Both the position numbers and the translations under genes were made by a program. Source: Pieris napi (Eukaryota; Arthropoda; Insecta; Lepidoptera; Pieridae). Taken from it: DNA of 64,000 nucleotides. Shown here piece by piece: positions 25,401 to 38,900 of this stretch. The stretch is taken from NCBI RefSeq assembly GCF_905475465.1, contig NC_062259.1:4908501-4972500 (forward strand), given 5' to 3'. Positions within the stretch are counted from its first letter, which is position 1; each line of letters begins with the position of its first letter. The notes under the pieces were generated by a model. The model was not told where the DNA came from. It did not search any database and worked only from the letters and a program-made list of their open reading frames with translations.

Positions 25401-26039
25401 TTTTAAAAAAAACGGAGTTCATCGTAAATCTTTTGAAAAATCATATCCATCAGCTTTGTTTCTATATCCCAAAGCTGGTTAAGTGTAATCGAAACCTAAT
25501 CGTGTACAGCCATATTTGAATCTATTACGAGAAATCTTTAACATAAATTATAATTACACATTTAAAAGGAAAATTGTATTATGATAGACCTTTACCGATG
25601 CGTTAGTTAGTTAAAACTAAAATATTATAACATATATTATATTGATTTTAATGTGGCATAAATCCTAATGAAAATATCGTTAATTAATAAAAAAAAGTTC
25701 GTTCGTCACTAATATTAAGGAATTTCATTGTTTTTGGTAAGTTTAAATGAATATTCTTACATCGTCAGTCAGGTCGTCTTCCAAAGCAGACGATAGAGGT
25801 CTTCCACGCTGAACACGACCACCTCTTGAGTCAAATAAGTTTTCAGCTGGGGTGTCGATGTCATCCAGAGCTGTCCTGATGCGGTTTTCGACATCAGATT
25901 TGATTTGATCCCTCTCAGGTTCCTTTGCTACGGGGACTTTTCCGTCCAAACGATCCAGCACGGGTCGGTAGTAACTCTCTCCCTTGTTATAATTACAGTC
26001 ATAGACACGTGTGCGCCTAGTTCTACCAACACGACTCAT
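18962..26039 (-). CDS. Mf: Probable myofilin, two coding exons
   Basis: Exon 1 is 25761-26039 and exon 2 is 18962-19453, joined in phase 0 over a 6.3-kb GT-AG intron to give about 256 aa. The N-terminus MSRVGRTRRTRVYDCNYNKG followed by ESYYRPVLDRLD is one I associate with insect myofilin. That is a small thick-filament protein of insect muscle, so the identification is from recall. The C-terminal two thirds is highly charged and helical, with heptad-like repeats (DLEDEMSELSERTAAREKRA), consistent with a coiled coil lying along the myosin filament. The short form of paramyosin is the main alternative, because it shares the muscle context and charged helices. No inactivating change is visible. 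The gene lies on the same strand as flightin. Confidence 0.62.
19454..25760 (-). other. Large intron of the probable myofilin gene
   Basis: 6307 bases, AT-rich, without a second recognisable coding exon. It holds a degraded SINE at about 24395-24530 and short chance ORFs. Alternative exons of this gene, if any, could not be picked out by eye. Confidence 0.5.
24395..24530 (-). repeat. Degraded SINE fragment
   Basis: Contains 'CTACCTCACGATGTTTTTTTTC' (here split and diverged), matching the body of the SINE at 13060-13350. Confidence 0.4.
25761..26039 (-). CDS. Mf: Probable myofilin, exon 1 (first coding exon)
   Basis: 93 codons from the ATG to ALEDDLTDD, followed by a GTAAGA donor. Just upstream a TTTTTTTCAG acceptor leaves 8 bases of 5' UTR, so a separate non-coding first exon is expected further upstream. 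Confidence 0.7.
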
Positions 26040-27028
26040 TTTTACAACTGAAAAAAACGAAGTATAATAGAATAGCTTTTTCGGAATGTTTTATTTAGTA
26101 AATCACGTTAAGATTTTGTAAATAGCATCAGTCCAGCAAATATTTTGTTTCAATGAATTAAATTCATTCAGAGTTTTTGGAAAATCCAATTTTATCGCTA
26201 CCGTGATAAAACTTAAATTATTACTAAATTTAACTATTAAAAAAATGTCAAATGCAAATATTTCCACTCGGTCATACGTGAGTGTTCTATTCCATTCAAG
26301 GATGTTACCGATTTTGAGAGCTTGGCATTTCAATTTCGTTGTTTAGATGTGAAGTAGAATTGAAATTTGACAAGTTGTCTATAGATATGTAATAACCGTA
26401 GCAAGAACTAGCAGAGTATCAGATTGTACTCGTATTAAATATATACATTACACGTTATTCTTCGTTGTCTATAAAAGAGATGTTTTGCAAAACTCGTAAA
26501 CGACTAATAAAAACACATTAAACACGACAACGTAATACACAATATAACGTTAATGTTTATCATGTGTTTAAATGAATACACATTCCAAAATACGAAAACA
26601 ACGCCTACACACTATTCCTGGAGAATAACTAACGCTTCATTCAAAATCAGCTTATGAATGTAAACGACCGCACAATATTCAAAGTTTCAACTATTCAAAT
26701 TTAAGGTATGATTATTATGAGACATGAAAGTAAATACAATAGATTATCATCCTTTGAGTCATCTCGAACTACGCGAGCAGCGTACACTGGTACAATTTCA
26801 AAATAGATATCGCAAACATTTGATACGAGGATATTTTTAGTATCGAAACCCGGTTTTTGTCTGAACTAAATTATTGTTATGTACTTATGGAAAGTACACC
26901 AGTAAAGTTAAATATAGATTTATCTTAATATTTTTGAATTTGGAACACGATTGATTAAATGTAAACGGATAATCGCGCAGCATATAGTTAATCGCAATTG
27001 CCGAAAAAGTAGGAGAAAAGTAACTAAC

Positions 27029-27070
27029 CTGTTGCGTCTTTGTGCCGCGAGATGTAAGATGGAACTGAAA
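27029..27070 (-). promoter_or_regulatory. Candidate non-coding first exon and start site of probable myofilin
   Basis: On the minus strand an insect initiator-like TCAGT (27064-27068) is followed after about 40 bases by CAG|GTTAGT, a good donor, at 27029. Splicing to the acceptor at 26048 would give a short 5' UTR of about 47 bases. The region is less AT-rich than its surroundings. This is inference from motifs. Confidence 0.35.
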
Positions 27071-27784
27071 GTTCAGGCGATGTGGGGACAGGCAATGTGC
27101 GTGGGCGATACTATGTTTAACCGTGAGCAACACCAAAATATACTGACTTTTGTTCCGAATGCTTTACTACTCGAAAAACCAATATGCGCAGACGCGTGCG
27201 TCATGGCATTCGGAAATCACATGTCAAGTTTTAACAAATTTTTGTTACACAAATGTAGGTCGTAGATTTCCTTTATATATGTCGACTGATCCAATTCATA
27301 CACGCATTTTACGCTACACGTGAAGCTACTACTGATTAGATAATATTAATGTATTATCATTTCAATTACCCCACATACACATTACACATACAAACACAAA
27401 TCAAGTTACATTTTGACTTTAAACTAGCGCGAACAAATCCGCTTCCAGTGAAATCCAAAATTTCTCAATTTAAATGGCACTAATGCATTAGCAAACGAAA
27501 AAATATCCCTTGAGGTTTAGTTAAGATTTTATGCAGTGATTTCACTGAAACTGATATTCCAGTTGTTAGTTTGCCTCTGTGCCGTATTTAGCATGAAAAT
27601 AGCACGAATACATATTGGGTTTCCTGACGCAACAGAATAATATTGAATTTATCCTTCACAAAAGGGAAGGTGCTTTCTTGGAAACCTTCTTACTTTTAAC
27701 ATCTATTTTGAAATATACTAAGAATCTGTCTGATAATTTATAACCGCAATTACTTAAACCTATTAATATTTTTTTAATAATTGA

Positions 27785-28190
27785 CACATTCAGAGGAATT
27801 GTAGGGGATTTACAACTCCTCTGAATGTGCCCAGATCTAGACGCAAGCCCAGGGACCAGACCGCACGAATAGTGACTGGTCGTTAACGATTCGCTCTTCG
27901 TTGAATATGGAAAAGCGAAAGGAGTTTCCGCGCAGTGTTAAGAAAAATACTCAATGTGGGGCCGAATATGCGCTTTATAGAGGTGCAAGCGATGGTCTGG
28001 AGTAAAGAACCTTCTCGCCTTGCTGAGCACACCAAGCTTCTTAAAGGCTAATTAAGCCTTCCCTTCCGAATTACCACGAAACTGAACGTCATTCGATATG
28101 TCAACGCCCAGTATTCCGATTCTAGCTGAGGCTTTAAGGAGAATGTCTTCGAAGAGATGAGTGGCGACATTGGGAGTTTTTTATACTGGA
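27785..28190 (-). mobile_element. LINE reverse-transcriptase fragment
   Basis: On the minus strand a frame reads LGVLSKARRFFTPDHRLHL, preceded by ILGVDISNDVQF. Both blocks are typical of the region after the YADD motif in CR1/jockey-like ORF2 proteins. Stops and a frame change show it is dead. Its 3' edge coincides with the hairpin at 27785-27829. Confidence 0.65.
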
Positions 28191-28689
28191 AATTTCTTTG
28201 CCTATATCACAGCGTAAACACAATTAACAATAATCGCCATAAATAGTGCTTTTGTTCTACATATTTAGAACCAATCGAGAAAACTCGACTAAGCATTTGT
28301 ATGATCTATGGGTTAAATATTTAATATCGTTTTTAATAGATGAAATTTATAATTTTACTTACATAGTCTAATTTAAACTCCATGTAAACAGCCATATTTT
28401 AATCTCAATATAAAAGCTGTTAGTCATAACCTCACCTGTTGAATAAACTTAATTAAATTTTGGTTCAACTACCGTTAAAGCAAACAGAAGTTCTAAACTT
28501 GCAATTTCAGTATCAAGAAGGTTTAACTTTGATATAAGCTTTGACTGTGTGACTAAGCAAGTTATGTCTAAAATACTTCTAGAACGAGAAGCTTCCAGAA
28601 ATTATGTTCTATGATATAGCAAGCAATAGCATGCAAAATATTTTTTAATACTATTAAATAAGACGTTTTTACTTTAGGTATTATTTACA

Positions 28690-28765
28690 TATATACAGGG
28701 TAAACTCTTTTTAACGAATTTCAAGGGACCAAGCATTTTTTTCGTTATAGGGACGAGACAGTAGA
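28690..28765. repeat. Possible pogo/Tigger-like terminal repeat remnant
   Basis: 'ACAGGGTAAACTC' followed by TTAACGAATTTCAAGGGACC and TTCGTTATAGGGACGAG resembles pogo-class ends. No matching opposite end or transposase was found. Confidence 0.25.
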
Positions 28766-29843
28766 CAAAAAAAAAAAACAAATTTTACCAATTACAATAA
28801 TTTCTAATTTTATTACTATCAATGGGTAAATTATTCTAAACACATATACATAATACATAACGATTTTCTTTTACTGGCCATCTTGACAGTTTCAAAGTTT
28901 GTTTACGACTGATAATACACGATAGGTGACGGTGGTGCGTTTAGTAACTGAGACCAAAATTTCCTACAGGCAATGTAATCTAAGAATGAAAAATGGCACA
29001 CGTGTTAATGCAATTAACAATAACAAAGGCGAGACGGTTGATTATGACCTCAGGTGTTTTTGATTTTTGATTCCCAGGATTCCATAATCTTGGGAAAAAC
29101 GAGGAAATTTTTTTATGATCTTAGGATCTTGGCATTTTTCTAGACTCCCAAATATTTTTTTCACTTTATAACATCAAAAAATCAAATGTCATTATATTTA
29201 TCGCTAGTCTTAAAAATACCACTTTAAATAGCAAAATATTTTGTTCTGTAAGGAGATGTAACAATTACATCTTGCTCTACATGCATTGGATTATTCGATA
29301 AAACAAAGTAAATAAAAGAAGTATAGCATCATAGGAGCGCACACTTCAACACGCAATCACGGTAGATCAAGGTGAATGACGGATGAAATAAATTATATAT
29401 GTATTATGTATTACTTTAAGCACAACATAATAAATTCAAGCGGATAATTAGGTTTTTCTGTGTGTTTGTAATGCTTATTTTTGTATAATAAATGCTGATG
29501 AGGGAATTTAAAGCTGACACACATAATCACACTCTGACTTGGCTTGGCTTGAAATTATGTGATGTTAATAGGAACGTTATAAGAATTACACTCTAAACCA
29601 GATATTTGGATTGTGATTCAAAATATTCAGATTACACAGATATACCCTCAGCAATATTAAAACAAAAGTCGAAGTACGCTTCTAATAAATATAAAACCTT
29701 TTTTGAATTTAAAAAGTATAATCAAAGTTGACGTTTGAAAATTTTTTAACAAAATATATCTTAATATCAATTCAATGAGTCCTTTGCCTTTCCCATATGG
29801 CATAAATTAATATCATCATCATCAATTCAATTAGATAATAAAA

Positions 29844-29960
29844 ATGGGTTGTATGCTAAGGAGCGATCTTATGTCTTTGTGTGAAATATTTATTCAGCCA
29901 GAATGCGCGTTCGAGGTATTATCTCGATTGGGAGAAACGGGAAACGTTCAATTTCTCGAC
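29844..29960 (+). CDS. V-ATPase subunit a, exon 1
   Basis: Residues 1-39. MGCMLRSDLMSLCEIFIQ through GNVQFLD aligns with the family start (MGSLFRSE.M.LCQ.F.Q ... GLVQFRD). A GTAAGT donor follows, phase 0. Confidence 0.9.
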
Positions 29961-32900
29961 GTAAGTTATAATTTAAAAATACTTTTGATTGGCATTTCTA
30001 TAGATATAACTGATAAATTATTTATTACTAGAGATCTGACCCGGCATCGCGCGACTGGTCATTTATATTTTATAAACCATTTTAATTAGGGATTACGTAG
30101 CAATAAATTCACCATACATTCAAAATTTTGAAAATAAAATCTAAATTACGTTTTTTATAAGTATATTTTTAGAATTTACTAAATCATATTTCAATGACAA
30201 TAGTTTTTTTAATTTTTTTATGGCTCTGGCACGATTTGTGCATTAGCCAGCGTCAAGTATAGGATTTTTTATAATTCGTGCTTGTCTTTAGAAATTCGAC
30301 CGTGTCCTCCATGTACGGTTTAGGTACTCGCCCGGTAACGCACAACCCTCCCAAAGGCCGAGAACAAATTTAAATTAAAACTTGTCCTCGAACCGGGAAT
30401 CGAACCTGGTACCCCTCATCTAGCTGCCACTTAATAAGACCGCTAGGCTATGAGGCCCCTATGACAATAGTTAACACTTTATGTAGATGACACCGGATGT
30501 CAAAGCCTTTAACCGGAGTTACATAATGGAGCTATGTGGCTGCGTCGAAATGGAACGTAAACTAATATATATGCAAGGAGAGATGATGAAGGATAACATC
30601 GATATTCCCCCATTGGAAGTGGAGCCACAGGCACTGCCATTGAACGAAATGAAGTCCCTTGATGTATGTATACAGATAGATTAGGACGAATTTTGTAATG
30701 AAGGGTGACTTCGCTACTCAAGTACGATTATATGATTACTTAAGCAAGATTATTATATCATCCACCACTATACTTGTGGGGGATTTTTGCCAGTTTTTGT
30801 CCACCGTTGCTCGTCCGCGATTTGGTAACTGGTAGTAAATGTAAAATTAGACCTTACTTTTTTAAATATTGACGTTTATAAGAGTACATAGTTGCCAATA
30901 TGAATTATAATAAAATGAAAAACGTGCGTGGCTTCGCATCAGACGTAACTGGAACTTTATTTATTTTATAAGGCACACTAACGAAACACATACAGACACT
31001 CCCAGAGAACATACAAAAAAACACAATTCATGCGTGTGCATCAATAACAAGTGTGTGTTAGAAGAACATCAGAATTATTTAAAAAAAAATAGTAGATTGA
31101 CAGAGTAATAGTCAGAAGGGAAATCTTAAATCTTGTTCATATTTATACAAACCTGAAACTTTAGATTTCCGAGACTTAGAGGAAGGGGAAAAGGAAGATA
31201 TGTTAGGAATTTAATGAACTTAATTGTCATTAAAATATTAAAAGTGTCGAAAAATAATACAAACAATAAATTTAACTTTTTTAATTTATTTCTTCGATAA
31301 TAAAAACACGTGGCATTTTAATTTACAATTTGTCATTTGAGATTTCAATAAATTATTTTGCATAAAATATAAAATACTAATATTTCATAAATTCTCTTTA
31401 CGAAATTTTAATTTAAAAAATAGAATTTCTATAAGGTAATTCGCCCTTCTCACTCTCTCTCAATCGATCTCAATCGTTCTCTCCCTTTTCTTCGACAGAA
31501 ACGCTGCACATCTTCGTGACGTTAATATTATTATTAATGCGTTTCATCCGTAAAAAAATTACCCTCATGCGCCTAAAGAAGTTTCAATTCAATAAATGTA
31601 ATAATACATTAAAAATAAAAAGAAATAGAAATAATAAATGAAATATGCAATTTAAAAAAATTATATAATTCTTCTTACAATAATTGTTATTGGTAATGGA
31701 ACAATTGTCATGTGGTGTTTATTATAAGATATACAGAATAGAATGAAACAGGTGGCGGTACTGTAAAATAGAGACTGCTTGATAACGGTACAGAAATTTA
31801 CTTAAACAAAAATTGTACCTTAACAATTCCTAAAGCATTCAAATGTTTATGTTTTACAGTGCCTAAGCTCTTAACAACTCTGCAGGCATGATGTACACAA
31901 AGAATGAACACTAACAATGTTCCCTAGAATAATGGGTTCTGACATTGATATGCTTTGTTTTATTATGAAAAACAAGGTTAAGTTATAGTTTTTGCTTTCA
32001 TGTCTGTCGCTATAATTTATAATCTTATAAATTTATTGGTAATGTTTGCAAGAATGCTCTGAAATTTATACATTCGGCTTCTGTGCTAGAATGCGCAATG
32101 CATTTTTACTTACTACAACTCCAAGACAATTTTTCTCGTTCAATATTTTTAGTGTTTTTTTTAAATATCTCAATGCTCTTTTGTCATAAAGCTCTTTAAC
32201 ACATAATTATTACCATTATTGAATTGACTTAAATAATATGACACTGCATAAGCTATATCGGGGCGGGTAAGTACAACTAAATACACTAAGTATCAGAGAA
32301 GCTACTGATGATTCTGATTATTACAATTATTCTCATTTTTAATTTTTCAATTTGCCTCCATTGAAGTACGATATCAAAATAATTACAATCTGTCATATTG
32401 AATTTAAACAGTAACTTATCAACACATTTCTCTTGATTCTTATCTTCAATTTTTCAAACACTTTTCTACAAGAAATGTAAAAACCGCATGAAGTTGATTA
32501 TGTTTCTTAGAAAATTGGATTTGTTTGCCTGTAAATCTATTTTAGTATAAAGCCTAACGTACCTTGAGGTTACGAATAACTATTATTGTTTAAAGAATGA
32601 TTGAATTTTAGAATTTGCTAGAAAAATGGGAGAGTGAAGTGCAGGATTTGTCTGACAACCAAGTGGCTCTTCTTAAGAATTATTTGGAATTAAGCGAGAT
32701 GTATTATGTTTTAACGCATATTGGAAATTTACTTGGTGATACCGAGCTCACTTCTGAATCGTTGTTTGGAAAGTAAGTATTTTAGTGGGTACTTAGAATG
32801 AATATAGTTATGAAAATAATTGTCAGTAATTTATTCATCGAACTAGATTAACCGCGTGCCGCGTTTCAGTGAAATTCAGAGTGCAAAAAGAAACATAGTT

Positions 32901-35900
32901 GTATTTGTTGTAATCATTTTTAGAATCACAATAACATGGTTTGTATTATATTAATGAACTTTAAAGCTTTAAAAAACTTTCAAGCTTTAAAAAATGTGGG
33001 CATGTAGGAAATATTGAAAAAATCTAGAAAACATCCATCATAAACAAAGGTGTTATAAAATATAACGTGTATTTGTTAGGGCCTCATCAGCAGGTGACGG
33101 ATCCGCCGGTCACCTCACAGTTATGTGCGGTGTGGTTCAAAGGAGCAGGTGCTTTCCTTTTGAAATGATGTTGTGGAGAGTTTCCCGAGGAAATATTTAT
33201 TATCGACAAGCTGCTGACGATGCCTTCCTGCAAGATCCACAGACTGTAATGTTTTATTTTATTTTATTTTAAAAGGCACATTAACGAAACACATACAAAC
33301 ACTTACAGAGAACACATGACATAGAAAACAAGAAAAAAACAAAAAATTCTATATTTAAAATGCATACATTGACACTCAGACTATTTGAGATTCGTCTCAA
33401 TTAGAAGAAAAAAAACTTTACGTTAATATAAAGTGAAATCAAAATATTATGTATGTATTGCCATACTCATAATGAAATAGGTCGTAATTAAATTATAATA
33501 ATAGCGTAGATTACTAGAATTTGGTGGTTGCAATGTCACAAAGAACTGAACTGATTTTGATTTTTTTTCATGAATTCTTGAGTGCTATTTTAGTAATATA
33601 CAAAATACTATATATAATATTAGTAGCATTATGCAAATTGTATTTTCACATGCATAGGGGAGGATCATAAACTTGGGACGGTAAAACCAATATAATTTAA
33701 CTAATTAGGACACACATGTGCCAAAACAGGTACATGTGTGTCCTTATAGTCAGATACAATTTACGATGAACTGTTGACTATTCCAAGAATTTTATTTATA
33801 AAATGTAACTTGTTAAATCTGAACTATTTGGCAGTTTCAAATACAAATTCAACCCGATTTATAACCTTAATTCTATAAAATTTTATTACACTTTTACATA
33901 AATAAATCCTTTCTATTCTAAATAATATAGTAAATGTATAACAATAAGGGTTACATACATTGCTGTCGACACGACTTAATGGATTGTAACTCGATAGGAT
34001 TCGTTACATGCGTCGTGATTGTGTCTGACCTCACACAAACATAATAACGACGTAGCGATGATGGCTTGCAGATATTAAATAGATTTTATACAAGTTTACT
34101 GTACATTATTATTTAATGTTTATAATCTTGTATTTGAGTTCTGTAAAAGTAAAGCAAGTAAAGCTGAAAAGAGAAACTACGAAATTTGGATTCTATGGAG
34201 GATGGAAATTTTAAAGAACTGGAGATATATTCGAGATCCAAAATTGAAATATATCTCCAGTCCTCCGGTCCTAATGACCGTAGGTCTCGTCGGCTAAATA
34301 ATAGGGGCGATGAAAGTTTTTAAGTCCGTAGAACTTTTGTAGAGTATGGGACGGATACATCTACGTATTACCAACCCAAAAAGTATTGTTTCGTAAAGAA
34401 TCAAATCCAGAATTTACACCACGTCATAACAATGATACGTTGTAGTATTGCGTTCATTAGTTACTACTTACTATGCCACCGAGTATGTTACCATATTTAC
34501 AAAGTGTCTGTATGATGATAACAAATTTCATAGTATCGTATTTATGAATTTATTGTAATGTATATTTATATATATAAATGACATACTGTTATTGTGCGAG
34601 ATAAACGTCACAAAAGCTCAAGAATGGCTGGACCGATTTGGCTAATTTTGTTCTTGAAATACTTGAGGAAGTTCAGTGAATTGTTTGGGAAAAATACTTA
34701 AACGACAGTTGAATATTTTAATAAAAACTTCCTAGCTGGGAAATATTTGATGTCATCTGTCTTTTTAGAAATAAAAAATGTCATATTTGTAGATGATGCC
34801 TTTAGATATTTGTGTTACATAGCTGTTGTATTTGTATTGACACAAATACATGTAACAGAAAAATAAATAAGTTTAGGAAATCACACACAAATCGCAAACA
34901 CGCTTGGGCATCTTGCCATTAAATGTTACCTAAGTTGCAGTGAATATTAGTTTCAATAAGTTCGTTCAAGCGGTCTGCTCCACCTTAAAACATATTAATA
35001 TCAGCAAAAGTGGCGGATTATTTCGGGGCGCTAGGCCTGTGTGTATTTTCTAAGGTATCTTCAGAATTTCTAATTGTCAACCTAACATCCAAGAGTGGGT
35101 AAACATTGTCCAACTATAGTCTAACGATCTAGAGTGTGCACAGCCCACTCTGCGCTCTAAACGCACCTATCACGAGTATATTTTGTAAGCTTCATTGCAG
35201 TCTCTGCAACTTTTGGTGCGTTATTAAGTATTACTAATAATTAACATTTATAATCAACTAGCAAACCCGGCGAACTCCGTTTCGCCACCAGATGGCTTCG
35301 TTTTATGTAACATTTCGTTTGGTGATCCCACTTTTCTGTTGAAATTTTTCCTGAATTTTCTTTGCTATAAACCTCACGGAGACCGAGACCTTTCCAACGA
35401 ATGCAAAACCGTGGAAATCGGTTCGTGCGTTCTGGAGTTATAGCGTCAGGAAGGAAAACCCGACTTATTTTTATATAGTAGATAATAGAATACACGAAGT
35501 AATAAGTATGTTCATGTATATATATAATTAACAATACTGAATATACCTGTTAGATTCCTAAAATAATTAAATATGGACAGGGTCAAGAGCTACGTAAGGT
35601 AGCTTTTTTAGCAGTCTTTCAAGGCGAAGCTTTGAGTAGCCGCATGGAAAAAGTATGCAATGGATTCAGAGTTAACGTCTACTCCTGCCCAGAGACAATT
35701 GACGAGAGGATGGATATGCTTCATAAACTTGACGTTCGCATTGGAGACTTAGAAAAAGTAAATTATTTTAATTTTAATTTTCTATTATGTCAAACTGAGA
35801 AATTTAAAATAGATGTGTAATAATTATTCAAGAAACAATTGTTCATTATGAATTGAATTTTGCTTTTGATTTAAATAGTAGGTAAGATCTACATTAACTT

Positions 35901-38900
35901 GAGCTTTCGAAAGTTCCAAATGACGATGGTTGCTACGAATATTTTTTAAGCAAAGCTAGTTAGTACGGTTATAGTTTTCAATTAGGTGTTTAAGCAGTTA
36001 ATAAAAGTATATATATAATTAGATAATTCTTGGCCAGTTAGTGTTAGTATTCGTTAGTAGTCTATACGAATGTGACCTATTTCTTATAGCACATCATAAT
36101 TACCCCGTAACTTAGATCCTGATTACCGAAAGGTTACCACGTTATTATAAGTTTACGGCATCAGTGCAGCAGAATGAAAAAAAATACATTTCCATTGGTT
36201 TTAGCTGTTAGTGACGTCATAACTATAAGTACAATCGGCAATCAGCACTTCGATATATTTGGTTTATTGGGCAATTAACGAGACACTAATTGGAAATTGG
36301 TATCGCTTTTACAGTGCAGTCATACGAGATTTTATGATAATTGTAATACTGTATTTTTCTTTATAGACAGGTAGGTGATCTCAGGCATGCAGATTTTAAC
36401 ACGATATTTTCATTATGCGCAACTGTTATTTGCGAAGGTTGAAAAAATCGAGTTCAAGCCACTAGGGTGGTGCTGCTCTTAAATTTATTATATATTTTAA
36501 GGTTATTAGAAAGACAAAATATCATCGATGTAAAGCGTTAGTGACAATTGCAAAACAATATAGTACGTGGATAGCTCAAATAAAAAAAGCGAAGGCGATA
36601 TATCATACTATGAATATGTTTACTCTTGATATTACAAGAAGGTGTCTTATTGGTCAATGTTGGGTCCCTGATTTAGATTTGCCCATTGTAAAAGAAGTAC
36701 TGGAAACCTGCTCGGTATTTATGATACTACTTATTGAAAAGTCCGTTTTAGTACCGATAATATAAAATTAGATCATATAATTAAAATTAGATAAATTAGA
36801 AGCATTTACCATTTAATATGTATTTCTGTTTCACGTTCATAAGTATACATTTTGTTACCTAAATGAATAAATGATTTTGACAACAATTTTCGACAAGCGA
36901 TAGTAAAGCACGCGGATATCATCTATATTGGAAACAAAAATCATTCAATCTTTAATTTAGTACATGACGTTATAGCGCTAACGTTAGTTTGAACGTAATT
37001 TAACTATCTTCTTTAGGTGCCACTTTATGACTAAAGTTTGTCCGGTAACAACTTAATCTTGCGCTAGACAAGATTAAATTGTTAACGTAACAGTTCCTCG
37101 CCGGATGTGAGCTGCAACAAGTCGTATCTATGATAACGCAAAACGTATCCCAGATATGCGATTTTCCGTGTTGTATTAATAACTTTCGTGTTATACCAAT
37201 TCGTTAAAGGATCCTTTCATTTGTTTTTGAATTTTTACAACAACAACAACAAGCACAAATCACTATTTACAGTATTTACACTATTTTACACTACCACCCT
37301 CCCATCCCATCCATCCCTTCCTTAAGATTCTGGTGCGTACGAATGTAAACCTATATATTTAGTTTTCTAATTAGTCTTAGATTTTTGTTTTTCATTATAG
37401 TATAGTATTTTTGTTTCAAAAATTGTTAAGTTACTATTTCGGTATACTATTGGAAGAGCGGAGTACCCTGATGTACAGGTCTCCCTAGACTTAGTTCAGG
37501 GGCTCCAATATCTGTTAAAAATGTAACTTGTTATTGAATAAAGATTTTTGAATTTGAATTTGACATCTTGTCGATGTAAGGCATGTCTTCTTTAATAGTT
37601 CAAGCCTCACAGCGGTATAGTGCTACTGTATAACCCCCTTATAAAAATTAAATATGTCTTCAAGTACTCTTTTAAATTGTCAAATTGTTTTATTGCTATC
37701 ATGAAGGGATGAGTACTTCAGTTAAAACGGTACTGATTTAATTTTTATGAATTAGGACGTAGTTTAAATAATAGATAAGAGTAGAGTAGAGTTTTTAATT
37801 TTTTTATATTTGTCAGTGATAGATTTTAAAATATTAAGTAGTTTCCATAGATCTAGTCAAAAGCGTTTTAATTTTAAGTTCTTTGTGATTAGTGGTAATT
37901 TAATAGAATATTTAAGAATACTATCATCAATTTGCGTGAGTTGCTAGTTACTAATATGGGAGCCGATAAATGGCGCCGTACTAAAAGGAGAAGTTTTATT
38001 CTGGTTTTATAGAAATAATTAAATTTACAGGAAGAAATGGAATCAAACGTTCCTTCATTTATATCAAAAATAGAAACATCACTGACTCCTCCAACTTATC
38101 ACCGAACGAACAAATTTACAAGAGGTTTTCAAGCACTTATTAATGCCTACGGTGATTCTACGTATGGAGAGCTTAATCCAGGTAAAAAATCTATTTAAAA
38201 ACGCAGAAAAAATAGAATGTCATAACTTCGGGAAGGCAGAGATTTGGCTCTACTCAGGTCTGAAGGAACGACAGAAAGATTGGCTATCAAGTATATATGA
38301 CAGTCCTTCGAATATTCTAATACAAAGGAAGCTTGGACACTGTGGTTCCACGGACACGGTTTATCAGTCATAGTGATAAAGTAAAAGTAAAGTAAAAAAT
38401 CATTTAATCATATAGGTAACATAATGTACACTTATGACTTGTCAGTAAAGAAATACATATTATTGCTTCTAATTTTACATTTACTGCCAGTTGTCAAATC
38501 AAGGGTAGAACGGAAGAGAAGAACTGGCAATAAAATCTCCGCCACTCTTCTTTTTAATCGCCATTTTTTTTACACAACGTTTGTAAGGAGCTGCAACCAT
38601 TACACGATGGTTCATATGACATATTACGTAATTAATAATAATAACATTAATTAAATTATTAAAAACAAATATATTATGATATAGTCATAGTTTCATAGTG
38701 ATATCACCATATGCAAACGTTCACATAATTTGTATTTCAAAAAATATTACTGTTACTGTAATCTTGGAGTTTATTGATAAAAACGAGGGAATTTAATATC
38801 ATTCTTACGAAAAGCATATTCGTAACCAAAACCCGTTCTTTTAAACAAATATATACTTTAATATCTTGTAAATCTTATATTAATTTTGCGTCTTGTGTAA

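Noticed and set aside
26951..27265. 104-codon plus-strand ORF
   Set aside because: Antisense to the candidate first exon of the probable myofilin gene; no domain. The less AT-rich composition is better explained by a promoter region.
30370..30465. tRNA gene on the minus strand
   Set aside because: A and B boxes are present but the acceptor stem and anticodon arm do not form; it continues into a SINE body.
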